Shown: positions 36,022 to 44,801 of the stretch, in pieces
Numbering within the stretch: the stretch's first letter is position 1
Layout: the number at the start of each line of letters is the position of its first letter
NCBI GenBank assembly: GCA_002359215.1
Contig: DEMN01000005.1
Coordinates: 62,001-126,000, forward strand
Direction: 5' to 3'
DNA length: 64,000 nt
From: Flavobacteriales bacterium UBA2669
Lineage (GTDB): Bacteria; Bacteroidota; Bacteroidia; Flavobacteriales_E; Vicingaceae
Program-made: the position numbers and the translations under genes
Notes under the pieces: generated by a model
Told to the model about the DNA's origin: nothing
The model's database searches: none
What the model saw: only the letters and a program-made list of their open reading frames with translations

Positions 36022-38439
36022 ATGAGTAACGAAACCGCAACATCAACGACTGCAAAAATCTCAAAAGAAGAATTTAAAGCTACCGTTTTAAACGATTATA
36101 AATTAGCGTACATGAGCCGTGAAACTTCTTACTTAGGAAGAAAAGAAGTGCTTACCGGAAAAGCCAAGTTTGGTATTTTTGGTGATGGAAAAGAATTGCC
36201 TCAAATAGCACTAGCTAAGCAATTTAAAGATGGAGATTTTAGATCTGGCTATTACAGAGACCAAACCTTAATGATGGCTATTGGCCAGTTAACTATTCAG
36301 GAATTTTTTGCTCAATTATATGCTCATACCGATGTAGAAGCTGAACCTTGCTCAGCAGGTCGTTCAATGAACGGGCATTTTGGAACAAGAAGTTTAAACC
36401 CTGATGGAACTTGGAAAGATTTAACCAAAATGAAAAATTCTTCTGCAGATATTTCCCCGACAGCTGGTCAGATGTCACGTTTAGTAGGATTGGCACAAGC
36501 TTCTAAAGTTTACAGAAACAATAAAGAATTAGCTTCTTTCACCAATTTCTCTAACAAAGGAAACGAAGTAGCCTTTGGAACCATTGGTGATGCCAGTACT
36601 TCTGAAGGTCCATTTTGGGAAGCTATTAATGCCATTGGAGTATTACAAGTCCCTGTGGTAATGTCGGTTTGGGATGATGGACACGGAATTTCTGTTCCAC
36701 AAAAATATCAAACCACCAAAGAAAATATTTCTGAAATCTTAAAAGGTTTTCAACGCGATAAAGGGAAAAACAATGGTTACGAAATTTTTAAAGTAAAAGC
36801 TTGGGACTATCCTGCATTGGTAGAAACTTACGAAAAAGCGGTTAAAATAGCTCGAGAAGAACATTGTCCGGTGTTGGTGCATGTGGTAGAGGTAACTCAA
36901 CCTCAAGGACACTCAACATCTGGTTCTCATGAAAGATATAAATCTGAAGAGCGATTAAAATGGGAAACAGAATACTGTTGTGTAAGAAAATTCAGAGAGT
37001 GGATAGAAACTAACAATGTTGCTACAACAGAAGAGTTAGATGCCTTAGAAAAAGAAGGTAAGAAAGAGGTAAGTGCTCAAAAAAGAGCTGCTTGGGAGGC
37101 CTATTTAAATCCTATTAAAAAAGAAAGAGATGAAGTAGTTGCCATGCTTACAAGCTTAGCGGATGAAAGTGCTAATAAAGCATTTATCTCTCCTATGATA
37201 ACCGCTTTAAAAAGTAATACCGAACCAATTAGAAAAGATATTGTTTCAACAGTAAAAAAAGTGTTGAGAATGGTGAGGTTAGAAAATATAACTTCAAAAA
37301 ATGCTTTAATTTCTTGGTTAGATAATGCTGCAAAAGCGAATTACGACCGATACAGTTCTACTTTGCTTTCGGAATTTCCTAGCTCACCAATGCGAGTTAC
37401 TGAGGTAAAAGCAGAACTAACCGACCAAAAAGAAGATGGTAGAGTCGTATTGAGAGAGAACTTCGATAAATTATTAGCTACTTATCCCGAAATATTAGTT
37501 TTTGGTGAAGACTCAGGAAAAATTGGAGGCGTAAACCAAGGATTAGAAGGTTTGCAAGAAAAATACGGAGAAATTCGTGTTAGCGATACCGGAATTAGAG
37601 AAAATACCATCATCGGACAAGGAATTGGAATGGCAATGAGAGGCTTACGTCCAATTGCAGAAATTCAATATTTAGATTATTTATTATATGCTATTCAGGT
37701 GTTAAGCGATGATTTAGCCACCTTACAATATAGAACTAAAGGCGGACAAAAGGCACCGTTAATCATCAGAACTCGTGGACATAGATTAGAAGGAATTTGG
37801 CATTCGGGTTCGCCAATGGGAATGATTATTAACTCCATAAGAGGAATGCATGTTTGTGTGCCAAGAAATTTAACACAAGCAGCAGGCTTTTACAATACAC
37901 TTATACAAGGAGATGATCCCGCCATTGTTATTGAACCATTGAACGGATATAGAACTAAAGAACACATTCCATCTAATTTAGGAAAATTTACAACACCTTT
38001 AGGAATTCCTGAAACCTTAACTGAAGGTATAGATATTACCATTGTAAGCTACGGTTCTACCTGTAATTTAGCATTGCAAGCCGTGCAACAGTTAGCTGAA
38101 GTAGAAATTTCTGCTGAATTAATAGACGTAAGAACCTTATTGCCTTTTGATATCAATCACTCTATTGTAGAATCCTTGAAAAAAACAAATCGTTTATTAA
38201 TTGTAGATGAAGATGTTCCTGGTGGTGCAAGTGCTTTTATTTTACAACACATTATGGAAGATCAAAAAGGCTATTATCATTTAGATGCTGAACCGACAAC
38301 ACTAACTGCGAAAGCACATCGACCAGCCTATGGAACAGATGGAGATTATTTTTCTAAACCAAGTATAGAAGATATTTTTGATGCAGCATATACTATTATG
38401 AATGAGGCTAATCCACAAAAATACCCCTCTATTTATTAG
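36022..38439 (+). CDS. Fused E1 alpha-beta 2-oxoacid dehydrogenase component
   Basis: Thiamine-diphosphate decarboxylase of a branched-chain or pyruvate-type 2-oxoacid dehydrogenase complex. One 805-aa chain holds both subunits: an alpha part (about 1-400; GTIGDASTSEGPFWEAIN is the ThDP-binding motif) and a beta part (about 455-800; LVFGEDSGKIGG, AEIQYLDYLLYA, IVIEPLNGY). Fused E1 proteins of this type are common in Bacteroidota and act with separate E2 and E3 proteins, not seen here. The substrate cannot be set from sequence alone. A TAACTTCG variant box is at 35933-35940. Confidence 0.9.
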   Translation: MSNETATSTTAKISKEEFKATVLNDYKLAYMSRETSYLGRKEVLTGKAKFGIFGDGKELPQIALAKQFKDGDFRSGYYRDQTLMMAIGQLTIQEFFAQLYAHTDVEAEPCSAGRSMNGHFGTRSLNPDGTWKDLTKMKNSSADISPTAGQMSRLVGLAQASKVYRNNKELASFTNFSNKGNEVAFGTIGDASTSEGPFWEAINAIGVLQVPVVMSVWDDGHGISVPQKYQTTKENISEILKGFQRDKGKNNGYEIFKVKAWDYPALVETYEKAVKIAREEHCPVLVHVVEVTQPQGHSTSGSHERYKSEERLKWETEYCCVRKFREWIETNNVATTEELDALEKEGKKEVSAQKRAAWEAYLNPIKKERDEVVAMLTSLADESANKAFISPMITALKSNTEPIRKDIVSTVKKVLRMVRLENITSKNALISWLDNAAKANYDRYSSTLLSEFPSSPMRVTEVKAELTDQKEDGRVVLRENFDKLLATYPEILVFGEDSGKIGGVNQGLEGLQEKYGEIRVSDTGIRENTIIGQGIGMAMRGLRPIAEIQYLDYLLYAIQVLSDDLATLQYRTKGGQKAPLIIRTRGHRLEGIWHSGSPMGMIINSIRGMHVCVPRNLTQAAGFYNTLIQGDDPAIVIEPLNGYRTKEHIPSNLGKFTTPLGIPETLTEGIDITIVSYGSTCNLALQAVQQLAEVEISAELIDVRTLLPFDINHSIVESLKKTNRLLIVDEDVPGGASAFILQHIMEDQKGYYHLDAEPTTLTAKAHRPAYGTDGDYFSKPSIEDIFDAAYTIMNEANPQKYPSIY

Positions 38440-38470
38440 GCAGAAATAATAAAAAATGTATTTTTACTGT

Positions 38471-38538
38471 ATGAAACGACCATGAAAAAATAGTTCTTAT
38501 AAAAAAGCGATTACTTGGGAGTTACATCTGACTAATAA
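38471..38538 (+). repeat. Leader-like repeat, copy D (upstream of TPR-SpoIIE gene 1)
   Basis: Plus-strand copy: ATGAAACGACCATGA at the 5' end and TTGGGAGTTACATCTGAC near the 3' end, sharing the exact GGGAGTTACATCTGAC of copy A 38 kb away. After CATCTG there are 27 nt and then CAGTTG, with TTG the proposed start of the downstream gene, the same spacing as in copies A and C. CATCTG/CAGTTG pairs at 5 of 6 positions. The short ORF is MKRP-stop. Confidence 0.65.
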
Positions 38539-38560
38539 CAAAAAATTGAAAAACACACAG

Positions 38561-40603
38561 TTGAAAACACGCAACATATTGTACATACTACTTTTAGTTG
38601 CGTGTTTTTCTTTTCAATCTAAGGCTTCTAATCTCGATTCTTTATCAAAATATATAAGTTCTGCTTCTGAAGACACAACTAAAATTGAAGCTTTAATAAA
38701 ACTAGGTAAAAAACTGAGAAATGGGCAAGTAGATTCTGCTACAACAATATTTCAACAAGCTCTACAACTTAGTAAAAAAATTAAATGGAGAAAAGGAGAA
38801 GCTTTAGCTTACGGTACGTTAGCCACATGTAAATCTATTCAATCGGATTACCCCGGAGCAATTGAATACTATTATAATGCCTTAGCCATTCATGAAGAAC
38901 TAAATAACTTAGATGGAGTTGCAGTAATGTATGCCGGATTGGGAGTATTATATAAAAATACCAATGACCTTGAAAAAGCATTGGAACTTCATAATAAAGC
39001 ATTAGAAATTGATTTAAAAAGAGGTGACACAGCAAGAACCTCATTACACTACGGCAATATTGGTGTAGTATATAAACACCTTCAAGATTTTGATAAAGCA
39101 TTGGAATATTATGGAAAAGCCTTGGAAATTGATACTAAAAATAACAATATTGATGGACAATCAAGACATCTAGGAAATATAGGAGTGATTCATAAAAATT
39201 TAGAAAACTATGAAGAAGCCATTACTTATTATTTTAAAGCGTTAGAAATAAGTGAACAACAAAATGATTTAGAAGGCATTTTAATAAAATCACAGAATTT
39301 AGGGAATTTATATATTTTGTTAGGAAAATATGCTGAAGCTGAAAAATATATTCAAAGAGCATTAGATTTATCTAACCAGTTAGGATCGTTAAATGGTTTA
39401 TATTCTGGATATTCTAAACAAACTACATTATATGAACACATGGGAAGAGATAAAGAAGCTTTAAAAAGCTTACGCTTAGCCATGGCATATAAAGACAGTA
39501 TTTTTAATGAAGAAAACAAAAAAGAAATTCTTCGTCAAGAAGTAAATTTTGAATTTGAAAAAAAACAAGCCATAGAACAAGCAGAGCATGAAAAAGAGCT
39601 TGCTGTAGCAGCTTCAGAACAAAAAAGACAACAATTATTTTTAGTGTTTTTGGCAGTTATACTTTTAGCAGTAATAATCATTTCATTCATTATTTATAAA
39701 TCCCTAAAAAACTCCAACAAACAAAAACAATTGATAGAGCAACAAAAATTTGAAGTAGAACAGCAAAAAATTATTGTAGATAATAAAAACAAGGAGATAA
39801 CGGATAGTATTATTTATGCTCGAAGAATACAACAAGCCATATTACCACCCAAAGAAGTTTTAAGTAAAAACTTGGAAAATGGATTTATTCTTTATAAACC
39901 AAAAGATGTGGTAAGTGGAGACTTCTATTGGATGGAAAGTTCTGATATAAATACAAATGGAGCATTAGAAAAGGCTATTTTCTTAGCTGCTGCCGATTGC
40001 ACCGGACATGGAGTTCCCGGAGCCATGGTGAGCGTAGTCTGTAACAATGCATTAAACAGAGCTGTAAGAGAATTTAAACTAACCAATCCTGCTGAAATTT
40101 TAGATAAAGTGAGGTTATTAGTAATTGAAACGTTTGAAAAAAGTGAAGAAGAGGTAAATGATGGAATGGACATTGCACTTTGTAGTTTAACGTTTCAAAT
40201 TCCAAGTGCCGAGCTAAATGAATCGGAAACAGTAGCTACATTACAATATGCCGGGGCTAATAACGCTCTGTATATGGTAAAAACAAATGATAAAGAAAAA
40301 CTAATAGAAATAAAACCTAACAAACAACCTATTGGTAAGGTTGACAATCCGGAACCATTTACCCAACATACCATTAAGCTACAAAAAGGCGATACTATTT
40401 ATATGTTTACGGATGGTTTTGCTGATCAATTTGGTGGTAAAAAAGGTAAAAAACTAATGTACAAACCTTTTAAAAATCTACTACTTTCTATTCAAGACAA
40501 AACTATGAACGAGCAAAAAGCAATGTTAGGACAGTACTTTGAAGATTGGAAAGGCAACCTAGAGCAGGTGGATGATGTATGTGTAATTGGTGTTAGAATA
40601 TGA
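38561..40603 (+). CDS. TPR sensor-SpoIIE phosphatase, gene 1 of 3
   Basis: 680-aa membrane phosphatase from TTG 38561. An upstream in-frame TTG at 38546 is possible, but 38561 gives a better signal peptide and matches the fixed spacing of repeat copy D. After the signal peptide come about seven TPRs with 40-residue period (20-320), a charged coiled linker, one membrane helix (about 359-380), a coiled coil, and the SpoIIE phosphatase domain (from about 430: GDFYW, ADCTGHGVPGAMVS, DGMDIAL, DGFADQFGGKKGKK). TPRs face the periplasm and the phosphatase the cytoplasm, so it probably senses a periplasmic protein and controls a phospho-switch. Confidence 0.9.
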   Translation: MKTRNILYILLLVACFSFQSKASNLDSLSKYISSASEDTTKIEALIKLGKKLRNGQVDSATTIFQQALQLSKKIKWRKGEALAYGTLATCKSIQSDYPGAIEYYYNALAIHEELNNLDGVAVMYAGLGVLYKNTNDLEKALELHNKALEIDLKRGDTARTSLHYGNIGVVYKHLQDFDKALEYYGKALEIDTKNNNIDGQSRHLGNIGVIHKNLENYEEAITYYFKALEISEQQNDLEGILIKSQNLGNLYILLGKYAEAEKYIQRALDLSNQLGSLNGLYSGYSKQTTLYEHMGRDKEALKSLRLAMAYKDSIFNEENKKEILRQEVNFEFEKKQAIEQAEHEKELAVAASEQKRQQLFLVFLAVILLAVIIISFIIYKSLKNSNKQKQLIEQQKFEVEQQKIIVDNKNKEITDSIIYARRIQQAILPPKEVLSKNLENGFILYKPKDVVSGDFYWMESSDINTNGALEKAIFLAAADCTGHGVPGAMVSVVCNNALNRAVREFKLTNPAEILDKVRLLVIETFEKSEEEVNDGMDIALCSLTFQIPSAELNESETVATLQYAGANNALYMVKTNDKEKLIEIKPNKQPIGKVDNPEPFTQHTIKLQKGDTIYMFTDGFADQFGGKKGKKLMYKPFKNLLLSIQDKTMNEQKAMLGQYFEDWKGNLEQVDDVCVIGVRI

Positions 40604-40681
40604 TATAAAGTTTATATTAAGAAATAACCTGTTTTAAGAAAATCAAAAAGTCATTACTTTTATATCCTCAAAACCCACAAA

Positions 40682-42631
40682 ATGAAACTTAAATATCTAT
40701 ACTATATAATTATTTTTTTTATTTTCAGCAGTTCTTTATCCGCTCAAATTCCTCAACAACAAATTGATAGTTTAATTAATAGTTTACCATCAATTACAGA
40801 TAAACAAGAAAAAGTAAATACACTTAATATTATAGCTTGGAACATTAGTTATAATGACTTTCAACAAGGAATTGACTATGCTTTACAATCTGCTAAAGAA
40901 GCTAAAGCAATTAATTATAATAAAGGATTATCCAAAGCCTATAATACATTGGGAACTATTTATGCCGATTTAGGAATGTATAATGAAGCCCTAAAGTATT
41001 ATAATCTTACTATTGAAATAAATAAGGAATATAATTTAAAAGACGGAATGGCAAGTGCTTATGCCAATATAGCTAATATTCATGCACATTTACAAAATTT
41101 TAAAACCGCAAAAGAATATTTTTTACTCTCAAACAATGAGTTTAAAGCTTTAGATAGAATAGATTCTAAAGTAAAAACGGATTTATCATTATCGAAAGTT
41201 TATAAATCTTTAAATCAAGAAGATAGTGCTGAATATTATCTTGATGAAGCTTTCAAATCAATTAAAAAAAAAGAAGCTAATATACATTTATTAGCTAACG
41301 TTTTTTTATATAAAGCACAAAACGAATTAGCTAAAAACAATTATGCAGAAACATTACTATATCTTCAAGATGCAGAAGAAAAGTTTACTAAAGTAAATAG
41401 TCCTTACGATTTGTTTCAAGTTTACAATATTTATGGAGAGCTTTATTATCAACAAAAAAAATACAATCTTGCTATTAAATATTATACAGAAGGGTTAGAT
41501 AAGTATTCTAAAAATAGTACTGTAACATTAAAAAGTGATGTTTACAAAGGCTTGTCGAATAGTTATTTGGCAATTGGAAATTTCGCTCAGGCCCATGCTT
41601 ATCAATCTAAACATATGTTAATTACAGACTCTATCAATAAAGAAAATTCTAATAACAGATTGCTGGCAATGGAAAATGCCTTTAAAAATGAACGAAGTCA
41701 ACTAGAGTTAGACAATTTAAAAAATATAAATAAATTGCAAGAAGCAGAAATCGAAAAACAAAATACACAAAAAATTGCTATGGCAATTGGATTTTTTTTG
41801 ATGCTTTTATTGGCATTTTTTATTTTTAGAAGCTATAAACAAAAAAAAAAATCCAACTTATTATTAGAAGAAAAAAATAAGGAAATAACAGACTCCATTA
41901 CTTATGCCAAACGTATTCAAAATGCAATACTGCCATCAGATACAACCGTAAAAGAATATTTGCCTAATAATTTTGTACTTTATCTTCCAAAAGATATTAT
42001 AGCAGGAGATTTTTATTGGTTAGAGCGTAAAGATGATAACATACTATTTGCTGCTGCCGATTGTACTGGACATGGAGTTCCGGGAGCTATGGTAAGCGTG
42101 GTTTGTAATAATGCCTTAAATAGAACGGTTAGAGAATATGGGCTAACCAATCCTGCAGAAATTCTAAATAAAACCAGAGAGATAGTTGTTCAAGAATTTG
42201 AAAAAAGTGATGAAGATGTGAAAGATGGAATGGACATTTCCCTTTGTTGCCTCGATCTTTCAGGAAGTTATGCAATACTGCAATGGGCAGGAGCTAATAA
42301 CCCGCTTTGGATTATTAGAAAACACGAACTTATAGAAGTTAAGCCTAACAAACAACCTATTGGAAAAACTGATAATCCACTTTCGTTTACAACACACGAA
42401 ATACAACTCCAAAAAGGAGATACTATTTATGTTTTTACAGATGGTTTTGCTGATCAATTCGGAGGTCCTAAAGGCAAAAAATTTATGTATAAACCATTCA
42501 AAGAATTACTTTTATCCATTCAAAATAAAACGATGGAGGAACAAAAAATAGTGTTGGAACAGCACTTTGAAAATTGGAGAGGAAGTTTAGAACAAGTAGA
42601 TGATGTTTGTGTGATTGGAGTTCGAGCATAA
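40682..42631 (+). CDS. TPR sensor-SpoIIE phosphatase, gene 2 of 3
   Basis: 649 aa, same design as gene 1: signal peptide 1-21 (FSSSLSAQ), TPRs to about residue 310, coiled linker, membrane helix (IAMAIGFFLMLLLAFFIF), coiled coil, SpoIIE domain (AGDFYWLER, AADCTGHGVPGAMVS, VKDGMDISLCCLDL, YVFTDGFADQFGGPKGKKFMY). Metal-binding Asp residues are kept. Its last 170 nt contain a 124-nt stretch identical to gene 3. It starts 78 nt after gene 1. Confidence 0.9.
   Translation: MKLKYLYYIIIFFIFSSSLSAQIPQQQIDSLINSLPSITDKQEKVNTLNIIAWNISYNDFQQGIDYALQSAKEAKAINYNKGLSKAYNTLGTIYADLGMYNEALKYYNLTIEINKEYNLKDGMASAYANIANIHAHLQNFKTAKEYFLLSNNEFKALDRIDSKVKTDLSLSKVYKSLNQEDSAEYYLDEAFKSIKKKEANIHLLANVFLYKAQNELAKNNYAETLLYLQDAEEKFTKVNSPYDLFQVYNIYGELYYQQKKYNLAIKYYTEGLDKYSKNSTVTLKSDVYKGLSNSYLAIGNFAQAHAYQSKHMLITDSINKENSNNRLLAMENAFKNERSQLELDNLKNINKLQEAEIEKQNTQKIAMAIGFFLMLLLAFFIFRSYKQKKKSNLLLEEKNKEITDSITYAKRIQNAILPSDTTVKEYLPNNFVLYLPKDIIAGDFYWLERKDDNILFAAADCTGHGVPGAMVSVVCNNALNRTVREYGLTNPAEILNKTREIVVQEFEKSDEDVKDGMDISLCCLDLSGSYAILQWAGANNPLWIIRKHELIEVKPNKQPIGKTDNPLSFTTHEIQLQKGDTIYVFTDGFADQFGGPKGKKFMYKPFKELLLSIQNKTMEEQKIVLEQHFENWRGSLEQVDDVCVIGVRA
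42461..42584 (+). repeat. 124-nt exact repeat, copy 1 (end of gene 2)
   Basis: Identical base for base to 44621-44744, exactly 2160 nt further on. It runs from GGAGGTCCTAAAGGC to GAGAGGAA, within the C-terminal coding region. Both sides diverge at once, so it looks like recent gene conversion or partial duplication, not general similarity. Confidence 0.9.
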
Positions 42632-42664
42632 TTTCAAATATTTTCACGAAAAAATTAACTAAAA

Positions 42665-44791
42665 ATGAAAAAAATATTTTTTGCAACGTTATTATTATGC
42701 TCAAACGTAAACATCACTATCGCACAAACTAACCTAGACTCTCTCTATGTAGTTTGGAAAGACTCTACTCAGATTGATTCTATCCGTGTAAAAGCATTTT
42801 ATAAATTTATAGTCCATGGAGCCCTTTACAACCAACCTGATAGTGCTTTCTTATTTGCAGAACAACTTTTTATTTTTGCCAAAAAGAAAAAACTTAAAAA
42901 ATCAATGGCAACTGCACGTATTGTGCAAGGAGTATCATTTGATTTAAGAAGTGATTATACCAACGCTTTAAAATATTATGCCGAAAGCTTAAAAATATAC
43001 CAAAATATTGGAAATAAAGAAGGAATAGCAAGTTCTCTAGTAAATATGGGTACTATTTTTAATTACCAAAGCGATTATATCAACGCTATAAACTATTACA
43101 GCCAAGGCTTAAAAATATATGAAGAAATAGGAGACAAAAAAGGCGTAGCAACTTCTCAGCTCAACATCGGACTAATTTATTTTAGTCAAGGTGATAATAC
43201 TAAAGCCCTCAATTACTTCTCCAAAAGTTTAAAAATAAAAGAAGAAATTGGAGATAAAAAAGGTCTTATTAAACCTTTAATCAACTTAGGAATAATTTAC
43301 AAAAATCAAGGCGATTATACTAAAGCTATGAGTTATATTACTCAAAGTTTAAAACTATCCGAAGAAATAGGAAGTAAAAATGATATTGCTAGTTCTTTCG
43401 CCAACATTGGAAATATCTATTATGAACAAGGCAATTACACTAAAGCTCTCAATTACTTCTCTAAAAGTCTAAAAATAGCTGAAGAAATAGGAAATAAAAA
43501 AAATATTGCTTTAACACTAAACAATATTGGTCTTATATATGCTAATCAAGGCAATCATCAAAAAGCCATAGTAATTATCCAAAAAGCATTAAATGTAGCA
43601 CAAAAAATTGGTGCCCCTGTAGAAATAAGAGAAGCTTCATTTTCACTTTTTAAATCTTATAAAGCGACCAAACAATATTTTAAAGCTTTAGAAATGTACG
43701 AGTTATACATTAACAGCAAAGAAAGTATATTAAGTGAAGAAAGTCAGCGTGCTGTAATTCAAAAAGAATTTCAATATAATTACGAAAAACAAACAGCTAT
43801 AGATAGTATAAAAGCAGCTGAAACAAAAAAAGTAGTTGATGCACAAATTACAGCACAGCAAGCAGAAATCAAAGTCAAGAAAAATCAACAATATGGGTTG
43901 TTTGGAGGTTTATTGCTAACGGTGGTGTTTGCCGGATTTATGTATAACCGTTTTCGAATAACTAGAAACCAAAAACGAATTATCCAAGAGAAAGAAAAAG
44001 AAACCCACCGACAAAAAGAAATTATTGAAGAAAAACATAAAGAAATAACCGATAGTATTAATTATGCTGAACGAATACAACGCAGTTTTTTGGCAACCAC
44101 CGAAATCTTAGACGAACACCTAAAAGATTATTTTGTGTTTTTCAAACCAAAAGATGTAGTAAGTGGTGATTTTTATTGGGCAGGAGAATTAAATAATGGA
44201 AATTTTGCATTTTCTTGTGCCGATAGCACCGGACACGGTGTTCCTGGAGCTATTATGAGTATTCTCAACATTTCAAGTTTAGAAAAATCAATTGAAGAGG
44301 AAACAGAACCTCATGCAATTCTTAACGAAACACGAAGAATTATTATTGAGCGTTTGAAAAAAGATGGTAGTCCTTCAGGCGGAAAAGATGGAATGGATTG
44401 TTCTGTATTAGTACTCAATCCAGAAAAAACAAATCTCACTTTTGCTGCGGCTAACAATCCTATTTTAATTGTAAGAAATAACGAACTCATAGAGTTTAAA
44501 GCAGATAAAATGCCAGTTGGCAAGCATGATAAAGACATGGAATCATTCTCTTTACACACTGTTACTCTTCAAAAAAAGGACGTTATTTACACACTTACTG
44601 ATGGTTTTGCCGACCAATTTGGAGGTCCTAAAGGCAAAAAATTTATGTATAAACCATTCAAAGAATTACTTTTATCCATTCAAAATAAAACGATGGAGGA
44701 ACAAAAAATAGTGTTGGAACAGCACTTTGAAAATTGGAGAGGAAATATAGAACAAGTAGATGATGTATGTGTTATAGGTGTTAGAATTTAA
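42665..44791 (+). CDS. TPR sensor-SpoIIE phosphatase, gene 3 of 3
   Basis: 708 aa: signal peptide (1-19, NITIAQ), TPRs with 40-residue period (about 50-370), coiled linker, membrane helix (YGLFGGLLLTVVFAGFMY, near 415), coiled coil, and SpoIIE domain (VSGDFYWAGEL, CADSTGHGVPGAIMS, KDGMDCSVLVL, TLTDGFADQFGGPKGKK). ADSTGHG replaces the usual ADCTGHG, but the metal Asp residues remain. The TPR region is built of six near-identical 120-nt units starting near 42953, 43073, 43193, 43313, 43433 and 43553. Its 3' end has the 124-nt copy shared with gene 2. Converges with holB. Confidence 0.9.
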   Translation: MKKIFFATLLLCSNVNITIAQTNLDSLYVVWKDSTQIDSIRVKAFYKFIVHGALYNQPDSAFLFAEQLFIFAKKKKLKKSMATARIVQGVSFDLRSDYTNALKYYAESLKIYQNIGNKEGIASSLVNMGTIFNYQSDYINAINYYSQGLKIYEEIGDKKGVATSQLNIGLIYFSQGDNTKALNYFSKSLKIKEEIGDKKGLIKPLINLGIIYKNQGDYTKAMSYITQSLKLSEEIGSKNDIASSFANIGNIYYEQGNYTKALNYFSKSLKIAEEIGNKKNIALTLNNIGLIYANQGNHQKAIVIIQKALNVAQKIGAPVEIREASFSLFKSYKATKQYFKALEMYELYINSKESILSEESQRAVIQKEFQYNYEKQTAIDSIKAAETKKVVDAQITAQQAEIKVKKNQQYGLFGGLLLTVVFAGFMYNRFRITRNQKRIIQEKEKETHRQKEIIEEKHKEITDSINYAERIQRSFLATTEILDEHLKDYFVFFKPKDVVSGDFYWAGELNNGNFAFSCADSTGHGVPGAIMSILNISSLEKSIEEETEPHAILNETRRIIIERLKKDGSPSGGKDGMDCSVLVLNPEKTNLTFAAANNPILIVRNNELIEFKADKMPVGKHDKDMESFSLHTVTLQKKDVIYTLTDGFADQFGGPKGKKFMYKPFKELLLSIQNKTMEEQKIVLEQHFENWRGNIEQVDDVCVIGVRI
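42953..43672 (+). repeat. Six 120-nt TPR repeats in gene 3
   Basis: Units of exactly 120 nt (40 codons) start at 42953, 43073, 43193, 43313, 43433 and 43553. The DNA of neighbouring units is strongly alike (for example AAAGCYCTCAATTACTTCTC), so units have been duplicated or homogenised fairly recently. Such repeats can change in number by recombination. Confidence 0.8.
44621..44744 (+). repeat. 124-nt exact repeat, copy 2 (end of gene 3)
   Basis: Partner of 42461-42584. A further 19 nt (TAGAACAAGTAGATGATGT) also match after a 3-nt difference, then the sequences diverge. Confidence 0.9.
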
Positions 44792-44801
44792 TATCTAAGT
44801 T

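Noticed and set aside
38835..39101. 88-aa minus-strand ORF in TPR-SpoIIE gene 1
   Set aside because: Antisense to regular TPR repeats; open only because of their base pattern.
42953..43672. Possible CRISPR-like array (regular 120-nt period)
   Set aside because: Continuous coding sequence of 40-residue TPRs; no short repeats with unrelated spacers.
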